This document shows, in pieces, positions 32,034 to 42,624 of a stretch of DNA of 64,000 nucleotides. A model generated the notes under the pieces. It had not been told where the DNA came from. It worked only from the letters and a program-made list of their open reading frames with translations, and did no database searches. The first letter of the stretch is position 1. Each line of letters opens with the position of its first letter. Source of the stretch: Gyromitra esculenta (Eukaryota; Ascomycota; Pezizomycetes; Pezizales; Discinaceae); NCBI GenBank assembly GCA_038503075.1, contig JBCAML010000011.1:1240001-1304000 (forward strand). Reading direction: 5' to 3'. The position numbers and the translations under genes were made by a program.

Positions 32034-32510
32034 CCCGAAGTTGGCTGCTTGGAATGCCGCCCTGACACCTGCCAATCGCCTTGGAGTGATGACAGGTCCC
32101 CAGGCTGAAGGCAGAGAGGTGAGGAGACCGCAGAAGTGGATCCTTCTGCCGATGCAGTATTCTGCAGCAGGCTCTGTCGCTTGGAATGTCCATGTAATCC
32201 TCAGGCATGAGTTTACCATGCGTTAAGAGCAGCCATCCAAGATAAGCATTCTCTCAGCAATAGAATGCAAACCTGTTGGAGTAGAACCTGAGCAAAGTAA
32301 GTACAGGTTGGTTCAAGGCCGTGGGTCTGGATAACTAGTATAAAAGTATCGAGATCACGGCCGCCTGTAAAGAATCCTCATCTTCCACACGATAGTAGCA
32401 ATAGCAAGTTACCTGTGAAGCGAAACCTTATTTGTATTAAGTTTGGCGAGCTACAACTTTCTGCTGAAGCAATTATCTTTATCCATTATACACATACACA
32501 TATTCGCACG
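32034..32510 (+). repeat. Repeat G copy 2
   Basis: Uninterrupted counterpart of 4150-4960 (see the match at GACAGGTCCCCAGGCTGAAG and at GATAAGCATTCTCTCAGC). It directly follows the LINE1 3' end. Confidence 0.6.
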
Positions 32511-33377
32511 GCTACGCTCCAGAGTCCTTGTCTCTAGAAGGGTCTCGGTTACATGCAGTGAGGCAGAAATTATCAGAACTATTACTCTTGGTCTGGGAGA
32601 CTATCCTTGACAGGTTCTTTGAGAAGTTGTGAAGATTTATGCCTAGGAGACTGGAGTCGGTGATTAAAGCCAAAGGGTGGTACACAAAATATCAGTATTT
32701 TTACCTTTCTTTTTACTGTTTATGTATTAACATCTATATTTTTAATTATTAGCATGTAGCTAGTTTAGTTGTGTAATTCAAATTTTTTTTTGGCTTTCGA
32801 AGTCATATTTTCAATGGGGGAGGCGCTAACTAAGCAATCAGGAAGACTTCTAAATAGGGACTGTATACGGCGGGTAATTTGTATGAAAGTGCAGAAAAGA
32901 ATTTTAGTGTGGCAACCACCAATCGAAGGGTGGGCAACACCCTCTAAGAAACCATTAAAATACAGGTTTTCTTACAACCAAGTCTAGACTAAGGTTAAGA
33001 AAATGTATTCTGGGATTTTTATTTTATGTTTGTGAAATGCTTCAAAGTTAGACTTTCAAGTTTGTGGTGCTGCTACAGTGCCAGACTATAGTTAGGCGAG
33101 CAATCACCGAACACAACCGTGACTTGCAGCGACAGTAAAAACTAGTTGGTTTTGTGAGTATGATTCTAGATTGTGATAAAAGCTTCAATTTAAAACGCAA
33201 GCTACAATTGTACTAGTTATTAGTTGCAGATTTGGCTAGGGAGATCAAACGCATATCCATGTTTGGCTGCATGTTTACGGTTTACCTGCCAGTGTGACTG
33301 TGACTGTGGACATTGCTTACAGCAGCCCTACCTACTATATGTAGATGTATCTCTGTAAAGAGCTTAGATTTTGTTTG
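32511..33377. other. Intergenic or repeat sequence
   Basis: No gene is supported. The part at 32850-32985 is an inverted copy of 38875-38995 (both contain GTGCAGAAAAGAATTT or its complement). Confidence 0.4.
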
Positions 33378-34648
33378 TAAGACAGGTACCTCTTACCGCA
33401 CAGGAAATCTCCGAGAAGATTTAGATAACAATCTAGACGCTATAACTTTCACGGATGAAGTCAAGTGATGGGTTAGGGTTTGGTAAAGGGTTGCCATGGG
33501 TCATGGGGTTCAGGGAAAAATGTCTTAGTTGTTCGGTATTTTTCGGTTAGGGGTTATCAACGGGAAAGTGGTGTAACGGGGGTAGTTCTATTGCTCTGTA
33601 GTGGACATAGGTATAGGAATACGGCTGTTGCAAATACTAGAAATCAGGTTGAGATGTTGAGAGTATTTTCGTGTAAAGTACTCAATAATCTTAAGGGCTC
33701 TACTCAGTAGTATTCTGCCTGATGAAACTGGGAAGAAGAGCAACAGGTGGCAGGGTCATGCACTATCTTTATAGTGCTGCTGACTTGCCGTCCTCTTTCT
33801 GTTCTACTCTGCTGGGGGCCCGTCAAGACCCTGAGAACATGCCAAGTTATTGCGGGCGGGGCACCTCAGGATTCAGCTCATCCTCCGTCCCCGCTACAAC
33901 CTCTCCGATTGAAAGTTCACCACCACCTTTTGTGTTGCAATGGCATTACACACAGCCAAAAGTCTTTAGCACTTCGACTTCATTTCATTACCCCGCTCAC
34001 AAAAACAAGTTGGATCCTCATTTTAACCACACCACTCCGATCGCATGTCTTCAGAAGACACAGCTAGAATATTCAAACCTCTCTTCTCCTCTCTTCAAAG
34101 AGGTGAAGCCTCTACCACTCCTGCTTCCTCCGCAACTGCCATGGCGGAACCAAGAACCCCCTCACCATCGAAACGACAGAGAGCTAACACCTCTCCTCCA
34201 TCACCACCTGTTTTTTCCCACCCCACTAATTGGATTTCTATAATCCAAAATAGGGACAATGGGATTACAGGAGCACCCATGACCCTCAAGACAGTTAGTC
34301 AGTTCCTCACAAAGGCTGACAAACTGAATCTCACCCACTTCACCTCCCTCCTTAACATGATCCAGCATCTACAAAGCGAGGTCACCCTACTGAAAGAGGC
34401 TGCTAAGAGTCCAGCACCTCTCCCTGACATGTTTCCACAGTCACCAACTCTGAGCAAGCAAGAGTGCCTGCACCTCCTCACAGTAGGGAAAGCAGAGCCC
34501 CCAGCACCACCTGCACTGTCCAGTGCTCCACCTCTTCCTGCACCTGCTGCTGCATTTCCCGCTCCTCCTGCCCCAAAGCCTTTGCAATGGGCCCAGGTGG
34601 CCGCCAGCAAACCCAAGAGAAAACCCCAACCAGCAAAGGCTAAACAGG

Positions 34649-35071
34649 TTTCACGGATGGAACCGGGTAATGGGTTAAGATGAAGTTGTTGGTAGTAGCG
34701 AAGGGTTGTTTGAGTATAATGGCTTTGTTGTTTGGTTGTGTTTCGGTTGTCGTCGGGTTGTTGGTTGTACTACGGGAAAGCGGGGTATTTAAGCGGAGGA
34801 TTTCGGTTGTTCCTGTTCTTCTTGTTCTTCTTCTTCTCTTAAGCAACGTTCTCATTACCTTCTCCTGTATTATTTGAATACTATCACGGTTCTACCTCAG
34901 AACCCTCTCTGTCGCTGTTCACTTTGTTACTTCTATCTCGCCTTGAGATACCCACACCTCGTAGGACCTGCAGAAAACCTCGCACTCTTCGAACATGTTG
35001 TCTCCTCATCTAAGTAGCACTGCTCACCTTCAGGGATACTGAAGGGCTTAGCGAGGGACTCAACCGTGAGA
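34649..35071 (-). repeat. Solo LTR, family A (423 bp)
   Basis: It starts TTTCACGG, ends CCGTGAGA, and is flanked by the perfect duplication ACAGG (34644-34648 and 35072-35076). It lies within LINE4 ORF1. Confidence 0.92.
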
Positions 35072-35347
35072 ACAGGCTGCAAATGCTCCTGCTCCTAAGA
35101 CTTCAGTTCCCTCTCCCTCAACATCTCCCACCATGCGCGCTCGCCGTTTAATTGTCAAACGCGACGGCACTCCCCTTTCCCAAGGGTCACCCACGGAACT
35201 CAGAGATAAACTGAACTCTGCTATCGGTTCCATCACCATCCAGTCTGTAGCAATAGACACACATTCCCAGAATGTGTTGTTGACGGTCATGAACAACATG
35301 TTTGGCAACACCCATTACAGGAAAGTTGGCCAATTTCTCCACCTCAT

Positions 35348-35785
35348 TCTCACGGTTCAGTTCCTCGTTAAGCCCTTCAGTATCCCTGAAGGTGAGCAGT
35401 GCTACTTAAGCGAGGTACTAACACGTTCGAGGAGTGCAGTGTTTCTACAAGTTCTACAAGGGGTCTATCTCGAGGTGAGATAAGTGCAGCGAAGTGGACA
35501 GCGACAGCGAGGGTTCTGAGGGAGAACCGAGATAGTATTTCGACCGTTACAAGAGAAGGTAAACGAGAACGTTGCTTAAGGAAAGAAGAGAAAGAAGAAC
35601 AGGAACGACCAAAATCCTTCACTTAAATACCCCGCTTTTCCTGTAACACCAACAATAACCTGACAACAACCGAAGCACAAAGACATTATCCCGATAGCCG
35701 AACAACAAAGAGAATATACGACCATCCAAACCACAACGTGACCAACAACTAGACCGCGATTCATTCCCTAAATCAATCCATGAAA
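35348..35785 (+). repeat. Solo LTR, family A (438 bp)
   Basis: It starts TCTCACGG, ends CCATGAAA, and is flanked by the perfect duplication CTCAT (35343-35347 and 35786-35790). It lies within LINE4 ORF1. Confidence 0.92.
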
Positions 35786-37514
35786 CTCATCCCAGGAGCT
35801 CGCTCACTACATCTTGACGAACCATTGCACCAACTTGTTGTACATGGTATTCCCACCTCTATGGAGCCCTTTGCCATTCAGCAAGAACTCTGCAACTTCA
35901 ACCCTGGCCTTATCATGGATATCCTTCCCAGATGGCTCACTCTACCTGAAAAACAAAGAGGGAAAACAGTTTCCTCAATCGTTATCACACTGTCTGGCCC
36001 CAAAGCTAATGAGATCCCCAACCGCACTCACTTATCTGCCTTTTCTATCACTGTGAGATCCGAACGCAAGCTCCGCTTCGGACCCTCCACCCAGTGTTCC
36101 CAATGTCACAAATTTGGACACCACACAAACAAATGCCCCAATCAACCATGCTGTCGTTGGTGTGTTGGACTCCATTCCACTGCAGCTCATACCTGCCCCA
36201 CACTCTCTTGCTCAACTAAAGGCCGCCCCTGCTCTCACACTCTTGTCAAGTGTGTTAACTGCGATGGACCCCATGAGTCACACCTGAACAGATGCCCATC
36301 ACGCCCTTCAAAGGCCTCACCGCCCCCTCCAGCAGATGATCAGATGGACCTTTAGGTCATTTTACTTATACTCATTCAACCTCAACTAACTTTGATTGAA
36401 ATCTTTTCCTGGCTGCTTTTCACTTCCACTGCGGCTTTTCTATGGACCTACTTCTATTGTTTCTCATTATTTTTTGGTTGTTGTTTACAAGTCTCTTTAC
36501 TTACACAGGCATTTGTTGTCAATTTTTCCCTGCACTGTTAAGTCGTTTATTGCAGGAACATCGTCTTGTTCTGTTGGAAGTACTTGGTTCGCTTTTCCTT
36601 TGTGTTCTCTCTTGTTACCCAGGCGGATAAGGGTGTTTATTTGATGGGGATAGGTTTTTTGACTTCATAACCATTGTGTTGCATAAGCGGTTTTGTACCT
36701 AGAAACAACAATCAAATGATTTAAACAAAAAAAAAAAAAACCTCGGGATTCAGCTAATAATCACTTTGGCGCTCTCCGGCACTCCTTGGTTGTTCTGTCC
36801 AGTTAGACATTCTAGATCCGCCAGCTGCATGCCATGCCTATGCTGAATGCAGGAATCGGTGCTGATCAGTCTACTGTTGCATGTGAGGTGTCCTGCACTT
36901 AATAGATTCCCTATTGCCACGCCAATGGCTCTGGGCTGCTGGTACATGCACAGATGGATTGGGAACGCCACCACAGGAGCTTTCTGTGTTATGTATCACC
37001 GGAGATATATCATTGGCTCGTCAGCTAATGCTATTCTCGTTGGTTCCACTCCATCGGAACAGCAGGGTAGCAGGTATCTTCTTGCATGTGGTAGCTACAC
37101 CACTCATGCTGATCCTTACTACCTCTCTGCTTGCCCGGTACTATTATGCTTCACTGCAGGTAACGGTTATTGTATATCCGTTACAAGCGAGGTATTTAAA
37201 GTGATGGATATCGGTCGTTCTTGTTGTTTTTCCTTTCTTTCCTTAACCAACATTCTCGTTTACCTTCTACTGTGTTTGTTCAAAATACTATCTTGGTTCT
37301 ACCTCAGAACCCTCGCTGTCGCTGTGAACCTGTTTCATTTAACTCGCCTTGAGTTAGACCTTATGTAGAACGAGTACAAACCTCGCTCTGTTCAAACGTG
37401 TTGGTACCTTGCTTAAGTAGCACTGCTCACCTTCAGGGATACTGAAGGGCTTTACGAGAGACTGAACCGTGAGAATAACCTGCCCGGTTGCTATCCGCAA
37501 CACAATACACAGGC

Positions 37515-37925
37515 TCTCAAGGTTGTGTCTCCTTTGAGCTCTTCGGTATCCCCGAAGACAAGCAGTGCTACTCAAGAGAGGAAACAACACGTTCGAGGAG
37601 TGCAGAGTTTCTACAAGTTCTACAATGGGGTCTAACTCAAGGCGAGTTAAGTGCAGCGACGAGGACAGCGACAGCAAGGGTTCTGAGGTAGAACCGAAGT
37701 AGTATTTGAATAATACAGGTAGAAGTGAAACGAGAACGTTGCTTAAGGAAAGAAAGAAGAAAACAACAAAAGCGACCAAAATCCATGACTTAAATACCCC
37801 ACTTTCCTTCCGATAACCCATAGCCGAAAACTAACCAAGCAACAAAAGACATTATAACACAATCCCTAATCGACCGCAACCATCATAACCGAACCCTAAC
37901 CCATTACCCACTACAATCCGTGAAA
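37515..37925 (+). repeat. Solo LTR, family A/B-like (411 bp)
   Basis: It starts TCTCAAGG, ends CCGTGAAA, and is flanked by the perfect duplication CAGGC (37510-37514 and 37926-37930). Its hairpin (TCTTCGG-TATCC-CCGAAGA) differs from both other families but still pairs. Confidence 0.9.
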
Positions 37926-38166
37926 CAGGCACAAGTCCTAACTGCTTCTTATGAACCGCTAAAAGATAACTGTAGGGTTCAAGGTAGGGATCACGCAAAG
38001 TTCCGTGAAGAACTTCCAATAGTAAGGTTTAATAACTAACGCTGAAGGGCCAAGGCCTTGCTAAGCAAGATAAAGGTAATTCACAAGTAAAGTAGTAAAT
38101 TGCACGGAAGTAATTTTGCTAGAAACAATATAATATTGATAAGGCTCGTTCTTCTTCGCTAATGAT

Positions 38167-40014
38167 CCGACTCAGAGTTTACATCCACTGCGAGAGTATT
38201 TATAATGCCTCCTCTCTACTATGTTTGGGTATAGTGTGGTGTAGAGGCGCTAACTACTATGACAACATGAAACCACTTTGCCTTATCTCCATACCCGATA
38301 CCCCATTGAGTTCCCTGGCCCCAATCCGCAATTCTCCAAGCAGTATGCATGTCTGTAACACAGGAGTTACGTATTCGTCTTCATTGCGTTTGTCTCTTCG
38401 AGACAATCATTTTGCTTATCTGAATCGTTGTGTAGCATTGCGTTCCCTTATCTTTGTCAGTCTGTAACTCCGCCAGTTTTGGTCCGATTCGCAATCTGTT
38501 TGAACCACAGGGAAGCCAGACACTTCCCCTACATACCCTCTGGGTCTCATTCCGCCGGATGGTTTTGCTTGATGGCCTAGGGGTTACTTTTGCCCTTGGG
38601 GACAGGTCTTTTCTGGTGCTGTCCCCCATTCTCCAAATACTATACCTACTGGAAGGATTGGAGGCAGGGTAATAGGCACTAATCCCGATCCGGAAGGTGC
38701 TAATGTGGGGTAACTCCAAAGATAGGGTAACTCCAGGGCCAGGAACTCCTTCAAAAGGTACAGGTATAACATTGTTATACTAGTTCATAGATATGAAGCA
38801 AAAGTCCCAGAATATTTTTTCCTTAGCCCTGGCGCAGGTGAGCTGTTGGAGCCTGGAGGTAATCTTGCTTTGGTCTGAAAATCCGTATCTTGATGGTTTC
38901 CTAGGGGTGTTACCCGCCTTTCAGTTGGTGGTTGCCACGCTGAAATTCTTTTCTGCACTTTCATACAAATGACCCGCCGTAGACTGTAATTCCCCAATTG
39001 ATTTCATTCGACATTCTACGACACGTAAAATCAAGCACTTGATCCTTGTTTGAGATCTATTTTCAAACTCAACATGGTAGTGCTGAGTTACTTGATCAGC
39101 AATAGGCCAGGCCTAGGTAAAACCAGAAGACAAATTAAATTCCTCTGGCGAGTAATTCTAGTTGTAGATTGGCGACTTTAAAGAACCCACGAGAAACCGA
39201 TATCGGGGTACAATCAAGGGGATATGAGATCTTTATCATTGACCTCTCATTTTCTTTTTCCCTCTTTTGGTTGTTTTGAAGCATTTTTTGGTCGAGGGCA
39301 TCATAAAAATGTAGACCCCCGAACCCCCCCGATCATGAGCAGTTAGCCGGTAAAACACGTTGGGTTCATCCCCAATTAAAAAACCCTTGAGTCTCACCTA
39401 GCCGTTTTTATCATAACTCACCTACACTGTATCCTTGATCCTACTTCCTACATACATGAAAGTCTTTTCCTTTTCCTTTTCCAGTTCATAATTATATTTT
39501 CGAATTCTTTTCGCCCCTGTTAACCTCATAAACACATATTTTACGATTTGCCCCCTGTAAACCCAAAAAGAACGTGAATATCGTTACATGAATCGTTTGA
39601 ACGACAAGGAAACTATCAGCACGTATTCACCCATACCCGTATGACATAACAAAAACCCACCTGACCCAGAAAAATCACCAACAGAACAAGTTGAAAGAAA
39701 TAGAGAAAAGGTATCAAAAATATTCATGCTCGCTTAAAGATCAAATCGTAGAACTCATTGCTCTATCCCAATCATAGTAATCGAAGTATTGAGACCAGAA
39801 TATCCATCTGACACCCATTCCGTGTGTAGTATAAATTTCGGTCTCTCCCTTCATACATCAACTAGGTGGGTTTTGCTGAAGCTGTTGCGGAGGCCTACCG
39901 AACGTCTAGAGATCGGCGTCCGTAAGTTTTTCTACCAAATGCATGGACAGTATCCTATCAAACCGAATATTGTCAGTAGCAGCACTCAATATGGCAAGGC
40001 AGAAGTTCTCGAAC
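38167..40014. other. Transition from repeat-rich to gene space
   Basis: No gene is supported. The stretch 38875-38995 is an inverted copy of 32850-32985. From about 39000 on I find no match to the transposon families of the left half. Confidence 0.4.
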
Positions 40015-41085
40015 TTACATCACAAGTAATCCTATTGTTACAATAATTAATAATGCGAATCCAAACCATCCTAATACCATTGCAGTCACCCCAACTCCGG
40101 TTGCGACTGATCCATTCCCTAGATTCTCAGCGATAGTTGCCGCGGCTACGCTAGCTGTATGCTGCCAGAGCACTGACACCAACACAAAAATAGCTGCAAC
40201 AAATATAACTGCCAAAGCGATCTGTGATACAGCCCGACTTGGTAGCCTTCTTCGTTCGGGCCCGCCCTCGTATTCTTCTTCATACCCCGGAAACGTGGCA
40301 AGTAAAAGAAGCGTAACCGCAGCCAAGATAATAGCAATGATGAGGAGATAAGGAAAGACTATGCTTTCTCTGAATGTCTGTGCTACCCATATCAAATTAA
40401 GAGGGTCTTGGTCAACGTTTACTTGAGCGGCAAGCGAGGAAGCGTTGGCACTACATAGCCATGAAGAGCCGTCAGGGTTAATGCAAATTCCAAAATACCT
40501 GCGGAATGAATCGATACGTAAGCTTTTGTTTTCAATAAACTTTAACTATGGGCAACAAAACTCTGTACTCACCCAACTCGGGCCTCCAATTGGGCATTCC
40601 CCACAATATTCCCAATAGCCCTTGAAGCGCCTGGGTCTACTTGTGCCGGATCGTATTGGGGTGATGATCGATCGTACCATAAATTGATCAAAAATATAGA
40701 GGGTATTAACGGGCTTGATGATGAACAGCCCGCAAGTAGAAGAGCTGCGCAGGAGAAAAGAAAAGAAAGTCAGCCGACCAAGCACATCAAAAATGACCGG
40801 ATGATCTGCACCATGCAAGAAACCCCGAAGAGTTGTCAGTGTCAATGTTAGAGAAAGATATGCTCACAAAGCAATATAATTGCGACCAGAATAAGTACCA
40901 TGAGAACATGATGGTATGCGAGAAATGGTACCAACCCTACAAACAGATAAAGTTACCCCGGTCAGCTTTGTTATAACTCCCAGCACATAAACTTTCCAGA
41001 GCAATATTACATTCGGATTAGAATCAATATCACAGGTTGACTTACGCTCGAAGCCGAATACAAATCTTATCCTTCTTTCCACCAT
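40015..41085 (-). CDS. FIG1: Fig1-domain membrane protein (mating / Ca2+ influx type)
   Basis: Four exons: 41085-41046, 40936-40868, 40744-40573 and 40498-40015 (765 nt, 254 residues); all introns have GT...AG ends. The protein starts MVERRIRFVF and has a first membrane helix (about residues 16-37). Next come LLLAGCSSSS, an extracellular segment with a GICINPDGSSWLCS cysteine pair, and then three more hydrophobic helices (about 150-172, 192-213 and 228-250). This order and the G-C-x-x-x-x-x-G-x-W-x-C pattern match the Fig1 family. Fig1 is a low-affinity calcium influx and cell-fusion protein of mating and hyphal fungi. The name is by family; orthology was not tested. It is divergent from the TMA16 gene 0.9 kb upstream. 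Confidence 0.8.
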
Positions 41086-41982
41086 TTTGATCAAACCCTA
41101 GCCACACGTTGTCTTTGTAGGAAATATCAAGAATGGATTGAGACCCAGCCAGGCCGAAAGTTGCCTGGAAATGCTCGTTTGGATAGATGCGTGCCTGCCA
41201 GGAGATAATGTCTTTCGGGGAGTGGAGGCGAGTGGAGCGAATGCAGGTACAAGAGGAGAAGGATGATAGAGAGGAGCAGAGGAATGTAGAGGGCGTGAAA
41301 GAAACCAAGATGCGATGGTGTTGGTGGAGGTGGTCCAGTGAAAAAGGGAGGCTGGCAGGCCGTTGTACACAATTGCTGCACGCCAGTACTACCACCCATC
41401 AGTGCTGTTTCCAGAGGGTGGGGATCTGCTGTCAGGGCAAGTAAATACACTCGTTGCTACAGCAATGGTCTTTAATCCTATCCAATCATCCGCCACATCA
41501 CTGCAAGCTACCCCTGTTTACCCTCCCCCCCCAACCAACGTTCGTTACTTACATGTATATAACCCTTGCGCTGGTAAAGCTGCCAACCACATGTAGTTTG
41601 GTGGCTGAGTGCAAGGTCTCATTTCAACCCCATATCCGGATAGGAAACCCCTCAATACAGCAAGATCGTCCATTTATCCACCTGATCGAGGTTGACATCT
41701 TTGGCAGCCTCTAAGCACCAGAGATAGGACAGCTACATGATATCCCCAAACCAATTTGAAGGAAAATTCTGATTCGCGTAGGTATCAAACGCCGCGGTTT
41801 GATGCAAAGCTACTAAACGGAATCAATCCTCTATTTCACTTTTCTAGAGCAAGCGGAAGTAGATATTGTGATCAGTGTTGGTGGCTGGTTACTGCTAAGA
41901 AATATTACCCGGACCACCTGAAAAACCGCATAAAAATCGAGTAAAAATATATTTTCACTGATATTCATTACAACTTCCAACA
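41086..41982. promoter_or_regulatory. Shared upstream region of two divergent genes
   Basis: 897 bp lie between the FIG1-like start (minus) and the TMA16 start (plus). Several overlapping chance frames occur at 41040-41450. One TACATGTA palindrome lies at 41550-41557. No TATA box was singled out. Confidence 0.4.
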
Positions 41983-42624
41983 ATGCCGATAGCCCTTCAC
42001 AAAGTTTCAAAGAAAATTAAAGCGAAGAAAGGTGGCAAACTTGACTCGCTCGGCCGCCGCGATTCAAAGAAACTAAATCGAGCAACCCTCCGAGATGAGA
42101 AGTTAAAGAAATTAAGTGTATCTAGATCTAGATTAAAAGATTTTGAGTGTTGGTCTCTTAACATCACCTTTTGACTTTCTCTGTTGTGTGGAATAAGTTT
42201 GCTGAGTCGTTTGGTGGGTAGTGGTTCGTGTCGGATACTTCAAGGTCGAAACAAAAGATGCCACTGCTCCATTAAGTATTCAGCAGATAAGAGATCTAAT
42301 AAATAGGTATGTCTGTAATTGGCGACTGTTCAAACCAAGTTGAAAAGATACCACATACTGATACCCTAAATTTGCAGATGGGTGCGACGCGATGATGAGG
42401 AGCTATCTCGAGTACAGAGTGAGCGACGTACCGGAAGACCTCCATCTATGAGGGAGGACATTTTAAAGCAACGGATAAATCGGGAACTAGAGGAGTTTCG
42501 CACAGGCTTCTACGTTCCTGAATTGAGAGATTGGAAGAATCTGGAATGTCTGAAACGTTGGGATGGAACTGTTGGCTCTTTAGCCCAAATCAAGTTTACA
42601 AGAATATCTAAGGACGATTCATGA
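41983..42624 (+). CDS. TMA16: TMA16-like ribosome biogenesis protein
   Basis: Three exons: 41983-42148, 42222-42306 and 42378-42624 (498 nt, 165 residues). The N-terminus MPIALHKVSKKIKAKKGG is the lysine-rich start of fungal TMA16, followed by the conserved RD-x-x-x-LNRA-x-x-RD-x-KL pattern. Exon 2 gives VGYFKVETKDA and exon 3 gives RWVRRDDEEL, then ELRDWKNLE near the end. TMA16 associates with late nuclear pre-60S ribosomal particles. The donor of intron 1 is GTTGGT, a weak match, but it is the only one that keeps the frame into exon 2; this boundary is the least certain part. The length is close to the family norm of about 170-200. Confidence 0.82.

Larger units (their letters stand above)
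34045..36355 (+). pseudogene. LINE4 ORF1 (Gag-like), open but split by two LTRs
   Basis: When the two solo LTRs and one copy of each 5-bp duplication are subtracted, the coding length is 1440 nt, i.e. 480 codons including the stop at 36353-36355. All four visible frame pieces keep the same reading frame. So the protein was intact when the LTRs inserted. It has a Ser/Pro-rich N-terminus, a helical segment (NMIQHLQSEV), an Ala/Pro linker, a conserved basic domain (RRLIVKRDGTPLSQG) and three knuckles (CSQCHKFGHH; CCRWCVGLH; CVNCDGPHES). This copy is the best guide to the ancestral product. Confidence 0.8.
33879..36740 (+). mobile_element. LINE4: full-length Gag-only non-LTR element (interrupted)
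   Basis: The 5' end is CATCCTCCGTCCCCGC and the 3' end is the shared tail plus an A run. The target duplication is about 15 bp, CCTC(A/G)GGATTCAGCT (33864-33878 and 36741-36755). With the two inserted solo LTRs removed, it is about 1.99 kb, the same as LINE2 and LINE3. Confidence 0.85.
33572..37185 (+). repeat. Solo LTR, family C, interrupted by LINE4
   Basis: It starts TGTAACGG at 33572 and ends CCGTTACA at 37185. It is split by LINE4 at 33879-36740. The flanks AGTGG and AGCGA differ at two positions and may be a decayed duplication. The right part has several small differences from the copy at 490-1223. Confidence 0.78.
33447..37474 (-). repeat. Solo LTR, family A, interrupted by LTR C
   Basis: It starts TTTCACGG, ends CCGTGAGA, and is flanked by the perfect duplication ATAAC (33442-33446 and 37475-37479). 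It is split at 33571/37186 by a family C LTR. Confidence 0.82.
33378..38166 (+). mobile_element. Second copy of element D core, heavily interrupted
   Basis: The pieces 33378-33446, 37475-37514 and 37926-38166 together match 11651-12000 of element D. The inserts are LTR A (33447-37474, containing LTR C and LINE4) and LTR A (37515-37925). Both joints have perfect 5-bp duplications. The outer arms with the tRNA-like promoter are not present in this copy. Confidence 0.65.

Noticed and set aside
41042..41450. Overlapping minus-strand frames upstream of the FIG1-like start
   Set aside because: They lack domain support, and the conserved Fig1 start (MVERRIRF) at 41085 with a proper intron explains the locus better.
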